Part shown: one piece after another, positions 1 through 42,500 of the stretch
How the letters are laid out: every line of letters starts with the position of its first letter
Position numbering within the stretch: the stretch's first letter is position 1
Assembly (NCBI RefSeq): GCF_031877795.1
Contig: NC_133933.1
Span: 28,693,029 to 28,757,028 of the forward strand
Reading direction: 5' to 3'
Origin: Strix aluco
Taxonomy: Eukaryota > Chordata > Aves > Strigiformes > Strigidae
DNA length: 64,000 bases
Notes under the pieces: generated by a model
The model's input: the letters and a program-made list of their open reading frames with translations, nothing else
Told to the model about the DNA's origin: nothing
Databases searched by the model: none
Made by a program: the position numbers and the translations under genes

Positions 1-1446
1 TTGGTCTCATTTAAATCCTGATGATGAAAGACCCTGTGATTTGATCAAGGGTGGTCTGAGGGTCTGTCTGAGGGTTTTTTTCTCATTCGAGAGAGAGGGG
101 GATACACATGCTCTCAATGTAGTGGAAATGAAAATAACAGGAGTTGAGTGTTAAGTCTTCTTGTGAAAAAGTTACAATATGGTGTTACTCGTTAAGGAGC
201 CATGAGTGTATGTATTAGTGCCTCAGTACACATACCTTCTTTGTAAGCAGGCCTCTTTTGTGTTATCTAGGTGTTTTGTTCATGGAAGTATTAAAACCTC
301 TAGAGTGCTGTTCTCAGAAAAATGGCAGTGCCTATACATCATTGGAAATAATCTTTTTTGTTATATTAGGAATTTGCATTTAAAGCTTTATTACATGAAA
401 TGCAATAGGAATATTATGTGAAGGGTGCAGCACTCCTTGTTATATGACAGAAAATGGTTGTAAAGGGACGAATACAAATCTCAGAGTCTAAGGTCATTCT
501 CAGTCTCAGTTTCAATGCAAGCTTGGGCCTTTGATGCAACCAAAGGTTAGCTTCCAAGCTGACCATGAACAGGCCTCGTTCTGTTCTCTCTCTGCCATGG
601 GCTGCTTGCATGTTCTTGGTTAACTCAGACTTGATTGGTTAACTAGGACTCTTTAGTACTATTTCTGCAACACAAAGAACAAATATTTATCCTCACTTCA
701 GCAGGTAGATCACAGTCTACCTCCTTTCTCTCCCTCTTTCTCCCAAGTATTTGTATGATTCCTATATTTCTGTTTGTAAGCTGTGGTAAGGAGGAGCAAA
801 GAGCAGAAATACTAATAGTGGCCTTCTTTTGGAACAACCTGCAGTCTATTCTAACCTGCTTTTGAGAACTGAAACCTGTCTGAATTCCTGAGCTATGTGA
901 CAGGAGCATGTGTAGACATGTGTGTAAAAGTTTTCAGCTGGTTGCTCTCTTATGAAAGAGAATCTGCTCAACATTTGGATTTAGCGCCTGTGTTTTTGAA
1001 CAGCCAACTTGAGAATGTAGGTCTTCCCCTTTAAGTCATTTTAAGAAACTTCAATGGATTTGTATACTACTTATGTAAATCAGGACCCATATGGCTCAAA
1101 TTGGCTATCCAAAACTAGACACAACCTGATGCAATGGTCTGATGATTTAATAAAGCCTGGAAAACATTTGATGTGTGCAGAAGAAACTGAGTAATATGAT
1201 CAGTTCAGTTTGTTCCTCCTGTAATTTGAACTGTGCTTTGTACCCTACCTTAGCTACACTTAGTAAAATTCCTCCCCTTGCTGATTATGATCCTAATGTT
1301 GAAAGTTAGTTTTGTGTTGTGCATTTCTAGGCAGCATCTCCAAAGAGTCTTCTAAAGTGGTTTGTGAATCTCCCATTTCTTCCCTGGTATTTTCTGTGTG
1401 TGTATAATATTGAACCATTTGCTGCCTTTTGTTACTCTAATTGCAG
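1..1446 (+). other. PTPN14: PTPN14 intron 6, 3' part
   Basis: This is intron sequence left of the first visible exon. I searched for the preceding FERM exon and did not find it here. It ends with a pyrimidine-rich tract and an AG acceptor at 1445-1446. I see no repeat or other gene in it. Confidence 0.8.
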
Positions 1447-31064
<29,618 letters not shown>

Positions 31065-32299
31065 TCTTTTCAAGCATCCCAGACCCAGCTTTGTGGATAT
31101 GACTGAACCTTACTGATGAACAAGGGGAACTGCCTTGACAACACTGTGTGCATATGTTGCACTTTTTAAAGTTGTCTTGAAAGTAAGGAATGATTGTTCT
31201 TTACTAGAGTCTCCCACGGATTATTTTATACAAGATATAATTTATTTTTCTTGGAATAACTTGTGAATTACTTTAATAACTTGTAAAACTTAGTGACCTT
31301 CAAATTGAACCACATTTGACATGACTGGTCTGCATTGTAACATATCCATAAGGAAAGCAATCCTTTGTAAAGGTAGTTTACTGGCTTCTATTTTGCTACA
31401 CAGCTTCTGAAATGAACAGTTATTTGGCAGTGGGCTTTTTCTCACGTAAGAACATTTTGGACCCAGATATGTGGCTTCTATGGTAAAAACAAAGATCTGC
31501 TAGATGTCAGCTCCAGCTCTGTACAAGTGGAAGCTTGAAGGAACACAGCCCTGGAGCAGGGAGACCTGAGCCTCTGCACATGCAGCAGGGCATGTTACAG
31601 AGAGCTCACACACAGGCCGTTGTGAGGGCAGAGAGTTTTGGGTGCTAAACTGTTCAAATTCCACAAGAATTACAGTTTTAGATTAGTCCTAGAAAAAAGC
31701 AATATTGGATCTTTTAAACGAGGACTTTGCTACTGTCTGCAATCTTTGAAGGGATTTGTAAGAGTTGTTGAAGCAGTACAGGGTGAAGTGCAGTGACCCA
31801 GAGCAGACTGGTCAGTGAATGAGTCTTTCCAGTAACTGGTGGACTGTGGGCTGAACAGTGGAGAAATTTCAACTAAATGCAGCTGAAAAAACCTCAAATC
31901 AAGCACCATCTCATGAATTACATGAAAAGTTTTACTGCCCTGAGGCTCACCTCCTGTAGAAATGAAGTCTCATTTAGGTTAGGCATCTCCAGTTGCCTTA
32001 GTTTCACGTGTGAACTATCATCTTCAGCACTGTAATCCTTTTACTTTCTAGTCATTTGAACTTTGTCACAATGATTGATATGGTCTTTCCTCTGTATCTG
32101 AGACCTCCAAACACTGACCCTTGAGAGCTTTAACTCAGTCTGCCTTGATTCTTCCTCCATCAAAGTCTTGTGGTTTATGAACATATGGAGCAGTCTTCCT
32201 TTTGGTATTGGCAAACCTCACTTTGTTAGGGTGTTTTTTGTATTAAGTTGCACAGACCATCTCTTTTCTCTGTCTGGTCACTTTGGATTCTCCCTCCTA

Positions 32300-32560
32300 T
32301 TTATTATTACTATTTTATCCTGGTAGTGTTCAGGGATTCCAAGGATTAGGGGGATGTATAAATATATAAAGGAAAAATGGTCCTTGCCTGAAGTTTACAA
32401 TTAGAACAGAAAAGGGAAACAAACCTCCTCTGCTGCATAACTAGGGCACAGATTCTTAACTGGCTTGCCCTAGGCCAACAGTAAAATATGTGACAGAGCT
32501 AAGAAGAAATCCATGTGTCCTCTTAAGTATCTCAGCAGTTAGACCTGTCCTCCTCTCGCT
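32300..32560 (-). repeat. MIR/CORE-SINE-type relic
   Basis: The order of words on the + strand is a TTATTATTACT start, then tggtccttgcctgaagttta, caattagaacagaaaaggg, cttgccctaggccaacag, and gtgacagagctaagaag. Amniote MIR-like elements show this order in antisense (ggtcc-tgcc, ttacaatcta, cttgcccaaggtcacacagc, ggcagagctgggaa). It is old and diverged. Confidence 0.5.
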
Positions 32561-32945
32561 TTCTCACCCTCTGTCCCTCAGCATTGGCTAGCTGTTTTGC
32601 ACAACTTAGTCCATATCCCTTTTTCCAAACCGTTTATTTCACTGGAGTAAAGCACGTTAGGAATTGCCTTGCGGTATGTGCATGGTAGCATTTACTTACA
32701 GTTATTTAGAAACAATAGTAAGTGTACTTTTTAAAAAATTTTAAAAGGGGGGGGAAAAAAAAGCGCTTTAGCATATTGTGGTGGGACTCCCACACTGTTA
32801 TTTCTGGTGTAAGAGATGGAAAGGAAAGTTCCTGCACTGATGTGGCTCCCCTCCTCACACTGACTCCTCTTCCCATGTCTGCACGCTGCCACCCTCCTGT
32901 GGGCTGTCCAGCCCAGCTTCGACTTGGCAGTCCTGTCGGGTCGCT

Positions 32946-33150
32946 AGAGAATGGATCAGGCTGGAGAGGAGCCCTGGAGGCCTCTGGTCCCAGCCCTGCT
33001 CACCCCACGGCTTATCCAGGGTCATACCCAGTTTCAAAAATCTCCAAGGGTGGAGATTTCGTGGCCTCCTGGGACACGTGATGCAATGCAGTTACTCTGT
33101 CATGGTGAAATTATCTTTCATGGTATCCCTTTCCCAGATAAATATAATCT
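32946..33150 (-). repeat. CR1 LINE 3' fragment, antisense
   Basis: The + strand reads ggaggcctctggtcccagcc, then cagtttcaaaaatctccaag, ggtggagatttcgtggcctc and ctctgtcatggtgaaa. These are successive blocks of the antisense of the avian CR1 3' UTR. The 3' end of the element is at the left. It lies inside the inferred PTPN14 3' UTR. Confidence 0.75.
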
Positions 33151-36100
33151 TTCAGTCCCATCATTGCTTTTCTGCGGCATCCCCACCTCTGGCCCCCGGT
33201 CAGTACACAGAGGCCTATGCCTACAAGCACTCTCAACTTCAGCACTAAAGGAACCTACACATCTACCTTTCCCTAAAATCAGTGGGAGCTTAAGGTAACG
33301 CTCTGTACCAGAACGTTTCTTAAATATATTTAAAACTGCGCTGTGTCAATTTGGTGCTCTGCAATGCAGGCCTAACAAGGTGACAAGGATCCTGGTGGAG
33401 ACTTCTAGCTACCAACTAATGGTGAGGAATTATTTAGCTGTAATATCTTGACCATCTTTGTTTTAGGGATCATTTGGGTTTTCAGTCAACTTCAGTTTTC
33501 CTCTAATTTCTTCTGCCAATGCCAACATATCTCTTGTTAAATTAGCAGCAACCATTTAAAGTCTTTTCAGCAGCATCTGCATGATAATTGCACAGAGATG
33601 CTTTATATCTGGGAAACAAGCCAAGGAATAAACCTTGAAGCAAAGTGTATTAAATTAGTTATCTCGTTATAACTTTTTGAATAATTTCCTAATGATGAAT
33701 TAAATTTGAACTCAGGGCTGTCAAGTCCCATTGCTCTACTTGGATGTGAGAAGTAGAAAATCAGGAGGGAAAAGAATCTGTTCCTATGTCGTCTTAGTCA
33801 GCTCTTCTCAGCTGAAATGTATACTTCTGTTTCTACAATAAGCACAGGAAAGTTATTGCAAAGAGAATGTAAAGAGCTATGTTTGAAAGGAAGAAAATTA
33901 AGCAAATGTTTTTTATGTAAAGATGCATCACAGGTGTCTTAGAAAAATATTAATTACAAAATGGCACCAAAAATCCTTTCCACATTAAGTCAGTGCCTAC
34001 TAATGAGCCAAGTAAGTGGCCATGTAGTAAACAGTCATTTCCAATTAACTCCTAACGTGGCTGGTATGGTAGATAGAGGCCAATGTGACTCACTTTTTCC
34101 CTTTCATTGTCAAAGAATGGTAATTTTAAACTTTTCCTTTCATCTGACTTCAATGTATTCTTTCCTACTAGATTTTATCTTGCCTAGATTTGCTAATATC
34201 ATAAGTGAATTGGGCTGGTGCATGTCTTCAGAGGTTCGTTTCCATCCCAGCTTGCAACCAAACCTCAGCATGCCGATGTTTTATGATTGAAATGTGATAC
34301 AGTTTTGTAGGGGAAAAACTGAACCTTCTGACTTTGAACCTGTTGTAGTTTTAGCAGACTGAAATTGCTTGGACAGTATTTCCTAACCTTTAGGGAGTGA
34401 CAGGAAAATGCATTTTGCATCCAATTTTATTAGTCACAGCAGGAATGAATGCATGAGACTTAAAGCAACAGTACTGTTTAGTTTGTCCCACAGACTTTAA
34501 CAGCAGAATCCTTAAGTAGAGAAGGAGGACAGTTTGAAGTTTCTGTATGTTGTGTTGCTTTTTTTTTTAACATCAAAGCATGACAGTGCATAGGTTCTAA
34601 GAGACCTGTTTCATTCATTTGGACTGAAGTCTGGATTGAAAATCTCACAAAGGTGCATCAATGGTCAATGAACAGAGGTGCACCTTAAGAAGTTTGAGAC
34701 AAGCAGTCTCCTCCCAAGGTGCCCATGTTGTAGTCTGACATGTTCAGCCAATGCTCACTGACTTTCTGAGAGAGAACTTGGAGTGGATGGGGAAGTCCAC
34801 CTTGGGAATCCATTGTGTATGTTTTCCTTTCTGTGTAGTCTTCACCTGTATTTTACCCCTTTTTTTTTTTTTTCCCCTTTAAACTCATACCAATGATAGA
34901 ATTGAGGTTGTTGGCATCAAATTTTTGGTTAAAGTTATGGTCTGAGCATTTCATGCCTAACATTGTCCAATCAGGGATGGGAGAGATGACAGCTGAGTTC
35001 TGACACTGCTCAGTGCTGTGGGTATCCTGTTTCCTACCCAGGCTGCACTGGGTGATGGTGGCATTCGCTGCTCAGGTCCTACCTGTTCCAGCTTCTCCAC
35101 AGGCTGCTTTGGTACCTCTTGTCCTTGATTACCTGAGGAAAGGTGAAGCTTGTTCCACAAACTTTCTCCTCTATAGGGACCCTAAATGCTCAGTCCTATT
35201 AGAAATACCTTTTCCCTAAACTAGTTTCAGCTGACAGGAGACACATCTGTGAGAACTTATTCAACCTCTTGCTAATGCAGTTCTTTTATAAAAGTACACT
35301 GAAGGACATTTCTGTTCCACTTATTTAAATCAGTTGCCTCAGCTACAAATATTATTAAATATTTGCATGATTTCAAGACCTTTTTTAAAAATTTACTTTC
35401 TTGTAAACAGAGAGAAATGCAAGTGGCAAAACATAGGTTGGAAAAGAGTAAGTCTCACTGCTTCAAGAGATGGTCATTTTAAGCTAATACGTTATTTTTT
35501 TGATCCAATACCTGTTATGTCTGTGTAGCCCACAAGCGACTCTAAAATAAATGCTGATGGGCAATCTCATACTTCGATACAGCCCACAAATCTGTGGGGA
35601 AAATTCAGCAGCTACTGACTGTTGCATTCTCAACAGCTGACTTCTCACCGGTCTCCTGGGCCGAGATGACAACTAAATTAGGTCTTGTCAGTCTCGCTAA
35701 CACTTCGTGAACTGTGTGCTCAGAAAGTGGAAGCATCAGTATGGCTGATACCTGCTGTAGCAGCTCTCACGCATCATTGAGAGGTCAGAGTTAAATTTTG
35801 CTGCTTGTCTGTGTGGAAAATTATGCTTTACATCCAGAGAGCTAGAGTGGCACCCACTGCATGACATAAAAGACATCATATTGAAGGAGCAAATACCAGA
35901 ATTGACCTTGAAAGGGAAGCACTGCATGAAAACATCATTTGGCCACCCCTCTACAAAATTGGATATAAATCAGCTGATGTATAGTCCAAATCATATGGAA
36001 TTTGGACATGGGTTTTGATGCTAACAAGAGAAAGGTTGCGAGTTGAAAACCCCGAGGGCATTTGTCCCCAGCTCGTTCTTAGCCTTCTAGAGAGGTTTTC

Positions 36101-36879
36101 TTGTAGAATCTGGTGCTATGGGAACTACAGCTGCCATCTGAGTCTTTAGAGAGGAGGAGGATGTACATGCGGCTGCATGCAGCCTTGGCTTGCAGGGACT
36201 GTGACTTGAGGAAGGGAACAGCTGGCTGCTGAGCAAACAACACAAGATGGAGGTCTTAACCATAGATAAACTATTAGATTGTGAAACAAAACATTTAGTG
36301 CATAGTGGTGTGTGTTTACTTTGAATATTTATATAAACTCTGTCAGTGTTTTTAGAGCATCTTAGGCTACAATTCTGTTGGTTCCTCTCAGCCATTTTTT
36401 GGCTGGTGTTTCTTTGAAGTTTTGTTGCCTGTGCTTTATGTGTACCCTCACTGAGAGCTTCCTACATGCTACAACAGCAGGACTTTGCCTTTGGAAGGTG
36501 AACTGAAGTCAGCTGTAAAATAGCAGCTTTCACTGAGGACTCCCAGCACAATTTAACAGCAAGGGAAAGACGGATCCCTGAAATGAATACAGTGCTTAAT
36601 AGTTTTAGTCTTCCAAATCACCTGGGTAAGGACTCAGTGTTTTGGATGCTCAGCTCCAGGTATTTCAGGGGCAGTGTTCCCTGATTAGGCAGGCAGGAAT
36701 AAAAGACAAAGGCTTCCCACAAACTACTTCCATGGCAGGTTGGAGGTCACACCCTGTCTTGGACAGTGGCTGGCAGCTGACACTTAAGAATTATGAATGT
36801 GTCTGGAAGAGGGTGCTCAGCCCCTCTAGCCCACCTGGCAACCAGTCCTTTAGGGACTTCTGGAGGCAAAAGTTATATC

Positions 36880-37070
36880 CTGCTTACTGTGTTTAATAAC
36901 TACTGGTTCATCTTCCATGAATCACATTACCTTTTCTTTAGAACTCATTTATTCCTTTGGCCTTCACAATGTCCTGTGGTGGTGAGTCCTACAATTTAAT
37001 TATACATTATGTCTGTAAGAACTTCCTTTTTGTGTATGTTAAAAAGAAGTACTTTCTTGCTGCTACTCGG
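36880..37070 (-). repeat. ancient CR1/L3-like relic
   Basis: The segment contains cttcacaatgtcctgtggtg, gtgagtcctacaatttaatt, and ctgtaagaacttcctttttg. It resembles an amniote CR1/L3-type element block (acatcctgtggcaatgagtt, ccacaatttaatta, aagtacttcctttt). The family name and orientation are tentative. Confidence 0.5.
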
Positions 37071-37833
37071 TCTTTAAAAGAAAATAAATCTTTAGTGCCA
37101 GAAATGCTGTTAATAGGGTGTTTATCCTGTTGAGATTGCTCCATATGGAAAATGTGTTTTCCTCATTCGTAACATACCTTTTTTTTTAGCTCTTTTACAA
37201 AGGAAGAAAGTTTACACATGCAGATGACCGTAATATTCCCATGTATAATTGTGTGGGACATGTGTTAAATGAAATAACATGTTTAAGTAAGTTTTATGTC
37301 ACTGGATTTTACTCTCCTGTTTTACTTCAGTATTTTGATGCTTCCTGTTTTATTTGTTCCGTAATTCTGTACACAACAGTTTAGCACAAAACAGTGATCT
37401 GACTCTCACAACCTCATTGTATGTACACATTTTGTAGAGACATGAGACATCAGTTGTATGCTCTTCCTGCTCCCTACTCCCTCCTGTTAGGGCTGAATGG
37501 CAGAACTATTCTATGCTATTGAAAGCCTTTACAAAAAAAAAAAAATCTATGCATGCTATTTTATATTCTAATGTATTATTCATATCAGTACATAAGCTTA
37601 TGCTTGTCAGTTTTATCTTGTGTATAGAACTGATTACTTTTGACAGTATTTTTGCACTGTTTCTTTTCTTTCTCTTTTTATAAAGTTCTATTCAGCATTA
37701 ATTGACTGCAATAATTTTTTACCCCTTTCACTGCCTTTGTGTAAATAGTTTCTTATACGCTTTTGCAAATATGAGAATGTCTTCAGTCACTAAGGTTTTT
37801 TTGGTAAGGCTGTCCTTCATATTCACAGTATAC

Positions 37834-37839
37834 AATAAA
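37834..37839 (+). promoter_or_regulatory. PTPN14: likely PTPN14 poly(A) signal
   Basis: A canonical AATAAA is followed 25-40 bases later by a GT-rich stretch (tatgcttgtgttcttgcc), the usual downstream element. Cleavage would fall near 37855. Confidence 0.6.
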
Positions 37840-37855
37840 CCATTTTTTTTCAAGG

Positions 37856-39095
37856 AAAACTATGCTTGTGTTCTTGCCTCTACCAGCTTCACGTTTTGTA
37901 TTTGCACCTACTGTGCTGGTGTTAATGTCCCGTGTTAAACTGACAGGCACAGCCAGGGCCACAGTGATGTAAACAGTAATCCAGGTTCACAGGAACAAGG
38001 TTCCTACCACTGCTCAGGCTAGGCTAATCCTGCTCTTCAGTGTTGAAGTAGTCTGGGCTCTGGACAGACTTTCTGAAATGAAGGTGCTGTTTCCCTGGAC
38101 AAGAGTTTAATGACAAGATAAGGTCAGCTGGTGCCTTCATTCTAGGCTGGGCTGTAGTTAAGGGGCCCTGGCTTTCTGGAATCTTAAGATCTGGTGCAGT
38201 TTTATGTACTCCAGCAACAATTGCTGGTTAGAGAGCAATGAAAGCTTTCAGCAAAATGAGCTGACAAACCCTTGTTCTCTAGCAGTTTTATTTTCAGAGC
38301 AGGGCTTAAAGAAAGAAAATATGATGAAGTTCTTAATGGTGATGTGTCCTCTCTCCAATCTCATCCTACTTTATAACCAGTGGAAGCAGTAAGGAATGGT
38401 CATGTAGTTTTATTGTGCAACATATTTTAACTTCAGTGCTGGAAGTACACAGCCACACTCTCTCCTCCTTTTCCTTCCCCATTCTTAAAAGCGATCTCCT
38501 GCCATTGATCTAAATGGAGAAAAAAACCCCTCCAGTCTTATATATGGGCAGAGAAAGCCCAGTCCTGGGTTTTTTCCTCAGAAAATGTTCTTGTTCCTCT
38601 ATTGAAAGCAATTGCTAACATGTTAATAGAATAGTTTCAATCCACAGGAGGGAAAGGTTTGGCTATAAGGAAATATGAGCTCTCCTCTGCAATAAATTCA
38701 CTTCAACCTGTAAAGGGGATTAAAAAGCCAGAAGTTGCACAGTTCACATCTCGTGCAAGCCTTCGAGCCCTGCGGTAGGTGCCAATGTTCTCTGTACAAG
38801 ACATGCTGAGCTCGAGGTCCTTACAGCAGTGAATCCCTCCTCAGCCAGGAGATTCACCGGCTGAGGGAACAGTGGTAGCTTTCCTGCACAATGCACTGAA
38901 TTCATCACCCCCCTTTCCCCTTTCTCTCAGCTAAGCCACTGCAAACAAAAATGATTTGTGAAAAGAGGAATTAGATACTGAACCACCACAAGAAAAAGTA
39001 CAGCTTTTGCTAATTAATTTGTCAGATTAAAAAAAACAACTTGGGCAAAAGTAGATGTCACAAAACTACTGCACCCATGGAGGTGTACAAGTGGA
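37856..39095. other. intergenic gap between convergent PTPN14 and SMYD2
   Basis: About 1.2 kb lies between the two inferred 3' ends. It holds a + strand AATAAA at 38691-38696 and a - strand AATAAA at 38409-38414, both possible alternative poly(A) signals. No gene or repeat was recognised. Confidence 0.6.
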
Positions 39096-39429
39096 ATCAA
39101 GAGGGGTCAAGACCACTTTATTTACTTTACACAAATAAGATACACATTGGAATCCATAAAGAAAAAAGTGACCATTTTTGCACATGAGCTGTCAAAAGGC
39201 ATAACCTTTAAGAAACCATGAATGTTTCCTTAAAAAAAAAAAAAGAAAGAAAAAAGGCAATTGTAGATGTGTGGAAACTAGGAACATTTTGCAAGGCCTA
39301 AGTGTGTTTGTCATTCCAATTATAGGACAGAACTGTGTTCATACTCTACCGCTTTTCAAAGCGCTCCTGAAGGTTTCCATAACAAGGCTTTTTAAATAAA
39401 GGTTTGAAGGATTGCATAGATTCAAAGGC
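39096..39429 (-). other. SMYD2: SMYD2 3' untranslated region (inferred)
   Basis: It lies between the stop codon and the expected cleavage site below the poly(A) signal at 39117-39122. It contains a long A/GAAA-rich run (+ strand) at about 39232-39256. A + strand AATAAA at 39395-39400 is antisense to SMYD2. Confidence 0.65.
39117..39122 (-). promoter_or_regulatory. SMYD2: likely SMYD2 poly(A) signal
   Basis: The + strand TTTATT reads AATAAA on the - strand, in the context gtaAATAAAgtgg. It lies 308 bp after the stop codon and is the first canonical signal on that strand. Confidence 0.65.
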
Positions 39430-39510
39430 TCAGTGGTCCTCTAATTCCTTTTTGATCTCTGAAATGTATGGATGATCTTTCCCATGTGCTACTTCCATGA
39501 TAGCAATTGC
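39430..39510 (-). CDS. SMYD2: SMYD2 exon 12 (terminal coding exon)
   Basis: It encodes AIAIMEVAHGKDHPYISEIK and then KELEDH, followed by TGA at 39430-39432. Human ends QEIESH at the same length. It is the last helix of the C-terminal domain. Acceptor TTTCATAG, phase 0. Confidence 0.96.
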   Translation of the reverse strand, partial: AIAIMEVAHGKDHPYISEIKKELEDH

Positions 39511-42500
39511 CTATGAAAAGAAAAAATATTCACACAATTGATTCATATATAACACCAGGCTATAAATACTCTCTTTAGAGGTTTGAAACAGTCTGACACC
39601 TCGAGCTACTTTTTGTCCCCTTGTAGTCATAAACCCAGTAGGAAATAAAATGAAATTCAAAACTAAGTAATAAAGGTTTTACATTCAGAGAATACACCTT
39701 TCATCTTAAAGGATCCCAAAGCACCTTTCAAAATTATATTCCTGACAAAACTACTTTGAATGCAACCAGCTCCAGGACAGAAAACTGCAAGTGGGGTGGG
39801 TAATATTCTGGCAGAGGACTTAACCAGTATCAGACGGAGCTCTGTTCCTACCGATTTATCCTTCAACTGTCTGACGAGCAGGCCTATTGCAGAAGTTAAA
39901 TTAAGGCACTTCAGACTTGATTTTGTAAACCCTCCACCGGTACCAGAGGCTACCAATGGTTTATGAAGGAAGCAATTGTTTAGGTAACCACTGAGGCAAA
40001 AGCAGGATCTTGTCAGATTCGGACAGATGCTGCTGTGCCTGACTGCCTTCTCACCTACAGCCTGCTCTGGCCCTAAGAGTGAACGCATCAGGCAGCCAAA
40101 CCCACTGACTTGCGGTTTCCTGCCACTATCCCCACGGCATTGCAGAGTGGGTGTCGAGGCAAGATTTCCACTTCAGGAAAGGATAGCAGTGGCCCCGAAC
40201 ATATAATAAAAGGCAGCAGTAGGTAGGGCTGAAAGAAGCAAGTTCATCTAAGTCTGAGAACATTTAAAGACCACAGTGCTGAGACAAAGCAAGGAATTGC
40301 AGCATCCTAGCCCTCAGAGCATTTAGTCATTTTCTCCTTGGGAAACTTTTATGGAATCATGCTCTTATGTTTGTTAAGTCAGTACAACAAGAGCCTTTGG
40401 TTCCACCTCAGCAGCAGTGCAAAATGACTCCATTCCCCCTCCTGCCCAAAAGAAGAAAGGAGGGCCTTCTGGACGAGCTGCTCGCAAACTGAGAGAGAAC
40501 AATAGTTTTGTTTTTCCACTAAATCCCAAGCATCAGGGGCTGGGATAACTTTGGGCAGTTCCTGTAGGCAGTTTTTGGAAGTGAGTCATTAGAAAATGTT
40601 TGTGTTAGGAAGCTAACTACGCCAACAAATCTACCTCCAGTTCCCAACCCCCCATCCCAGGTTCCTACTGGCACAAATCCCAGTTTTAGTCAAAGCTTTA
40701 ACACCACAGCAAAGGAAACCCTACGCTAATTTTAAATTAGCTAATAGTTAAATTTTAGACCATATATTCTTGTAGTATCTTTCACCATGGCTGGATGGCT
40801 CTGTTATTGCTGGCTAAAAACTTGCCAGCATCTAAAAAGGAAGAAAGAAAAAAAAATCATGACATTCCACACCAGGTCATTATATGCTACAGTAGTCACT
40901 GATGCTTAAGAAACTAAAATACACTTCTGTCCAACAACAATAGGGGAAGAAAGTCAAGAAACATGGTACAGACTAATAAAAAAAATAGAAGAATAAAAAA
41001 CGAAAGTATAAGGAACACACTAATAAAAAGGGGTGAAGAAAAATGTAAAACCAAATGCTGTATTTGCCAATTTCAGCCTTACCAGATGCACTGAATTCCC
41101 TTCAGCTATTTAAAAATCAATTGGTTCCAGAACAAATAACTACCAAAAACATGCCTAGTTTAATTTGGATATAGAAATCACCGACTTCAATGAAACACTA
41201 TGTGCCTTTTATAAGAGCAAAGCATTTTTCCTGCCCTTAGCTAGCAAGCGAGAAGCTTCATTTACACTAGTTCAGCTCTAGCTCAGTGCAGAATGTATAG
41301 CAAATGTTTAAGCATAATGCTCACTCCAGCTGCTGCAGTAAAGTCCACCGTGAAAAGGTAAGACCCCTTGTATGCAAGAACAGACCTATACTCCATCTTT
41401 GGAAAAATCAAAACTGAGCCAAAAATCCAGTAACCAAATATATTAACACATGGTGCATTTCCTACCAAGCCAGGCTTACTAACAGAGAAGCACGTAGCAT
41501 TTCAATGATCCCATGCCTGAACGGGTATTATTAATGAAGAAACCAGGAAATAAATACCCTCTTCAGAGCTTTAACTCCAGCCATTCTGTTCTCCAGTGCC
41601 ATATACAGTCTCCCTAATTTCAGCCACATGGAGGCAACATTCAGCGAGTAGGAGGGATAATGTTTACTGCAAGAGAGAAAGAAATTCAGCTTTATCAAAC
41701 CTGGCAGTTTCATAGCATTTTCCCAGCCCCCGTCCCCCTCTCTGGGGGCAAGAAGCTGCCTCTCCTTGCCCCTGCCCATTCACTGCTCATCCCCTCTGCC
41801 ACGACTGCCAAGACTCAGTGCCAATTGTGTCTGGGATAGGGACGCCTGTCAATTGGGAATTGAACTGAAACTACCATATGCCTCTGAACAGCTGTCAGAT
41901 GGCAATGACTTTCTGCCACTAGTTTTAATCTAGCCAGCTACAGAAAGAGACTGCATTGTTCTGAGTTTTTGGAGCCACCCTACACTCGCAGAAGTAACTC
42001 TGCCTATTCCACAATAGTTGGTCTTTAATGGAAAGCGAGGGGCCCTCAGCAGTGCGACAGCACACATGCCATTCTGTACTCGCACACACTGAGCTAGCGG
42101 AGTCCGGTTCAGCAGAGCTGACCTGGAATGCCAGGCTCGGAGCCAGAGGAGCTGGGCAAGTCCCAGGGAAGATAAATAGTACTGAGCCCCAGGGGGGGGA
42201 ATGTTGGCTCCTTCTCTGTATCACTGCTCTCTGCCAAGTGATCTGTGACTTTACGTTGGCATCTGCTCCAAAGGGAGAGCTTTACTTGCGCTTCCCCCAG
42301 CTGGCAAGAAAGTCATGTCTCAAGATGAGAATCTGCCTGGGAGATTCATGGCAGGATCAGATACAGCGCGGAACTGGCAGGCTCTAATGAACGAGAGCAC
42401 TACTGTAAAAGCACAGAAAAATTTATCGGAGAGAGTATTAATTTTTTCCTGCAGAGGCTGCGTGCTGCCTTGCCCCACACGGGGCTTCAGCCTGCACATT

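Larger units (their letters stand above)
31065..37855 (+). other. PTPN14: PTPN14 3' untranslated region (inferred)
   Basis: About 6.8 kb without a supported coding exon runs from the stop codon to a good poly(A) signal at 37834-37839. Internal AATAAA hexamers at 33627-33632 and 37083-37088 could give shorter transcripts. Human PTPN14 also has a very long 3' UTR. The region holds a SINE-like relic, a CR1 fragment and an older CR1/L3-like relic. The end point is inferred, not shown. Confidence 0.65.

Noticed and set aside
38409-38414. - strand AATAAA as the main SMYD2 poly(A) signal
   Set aside because: A canonical signal at 39117-39122 lies much closer to the stop codon; this one is kept only as an alternative.
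39663-40088. 141-residue - strand frame in SMYD2 intron 11
   Set aside because: It overlaps a probable retroposon relic and resembles no SMYD2 exon; the known protein joins exon 11 directly to exon 12.
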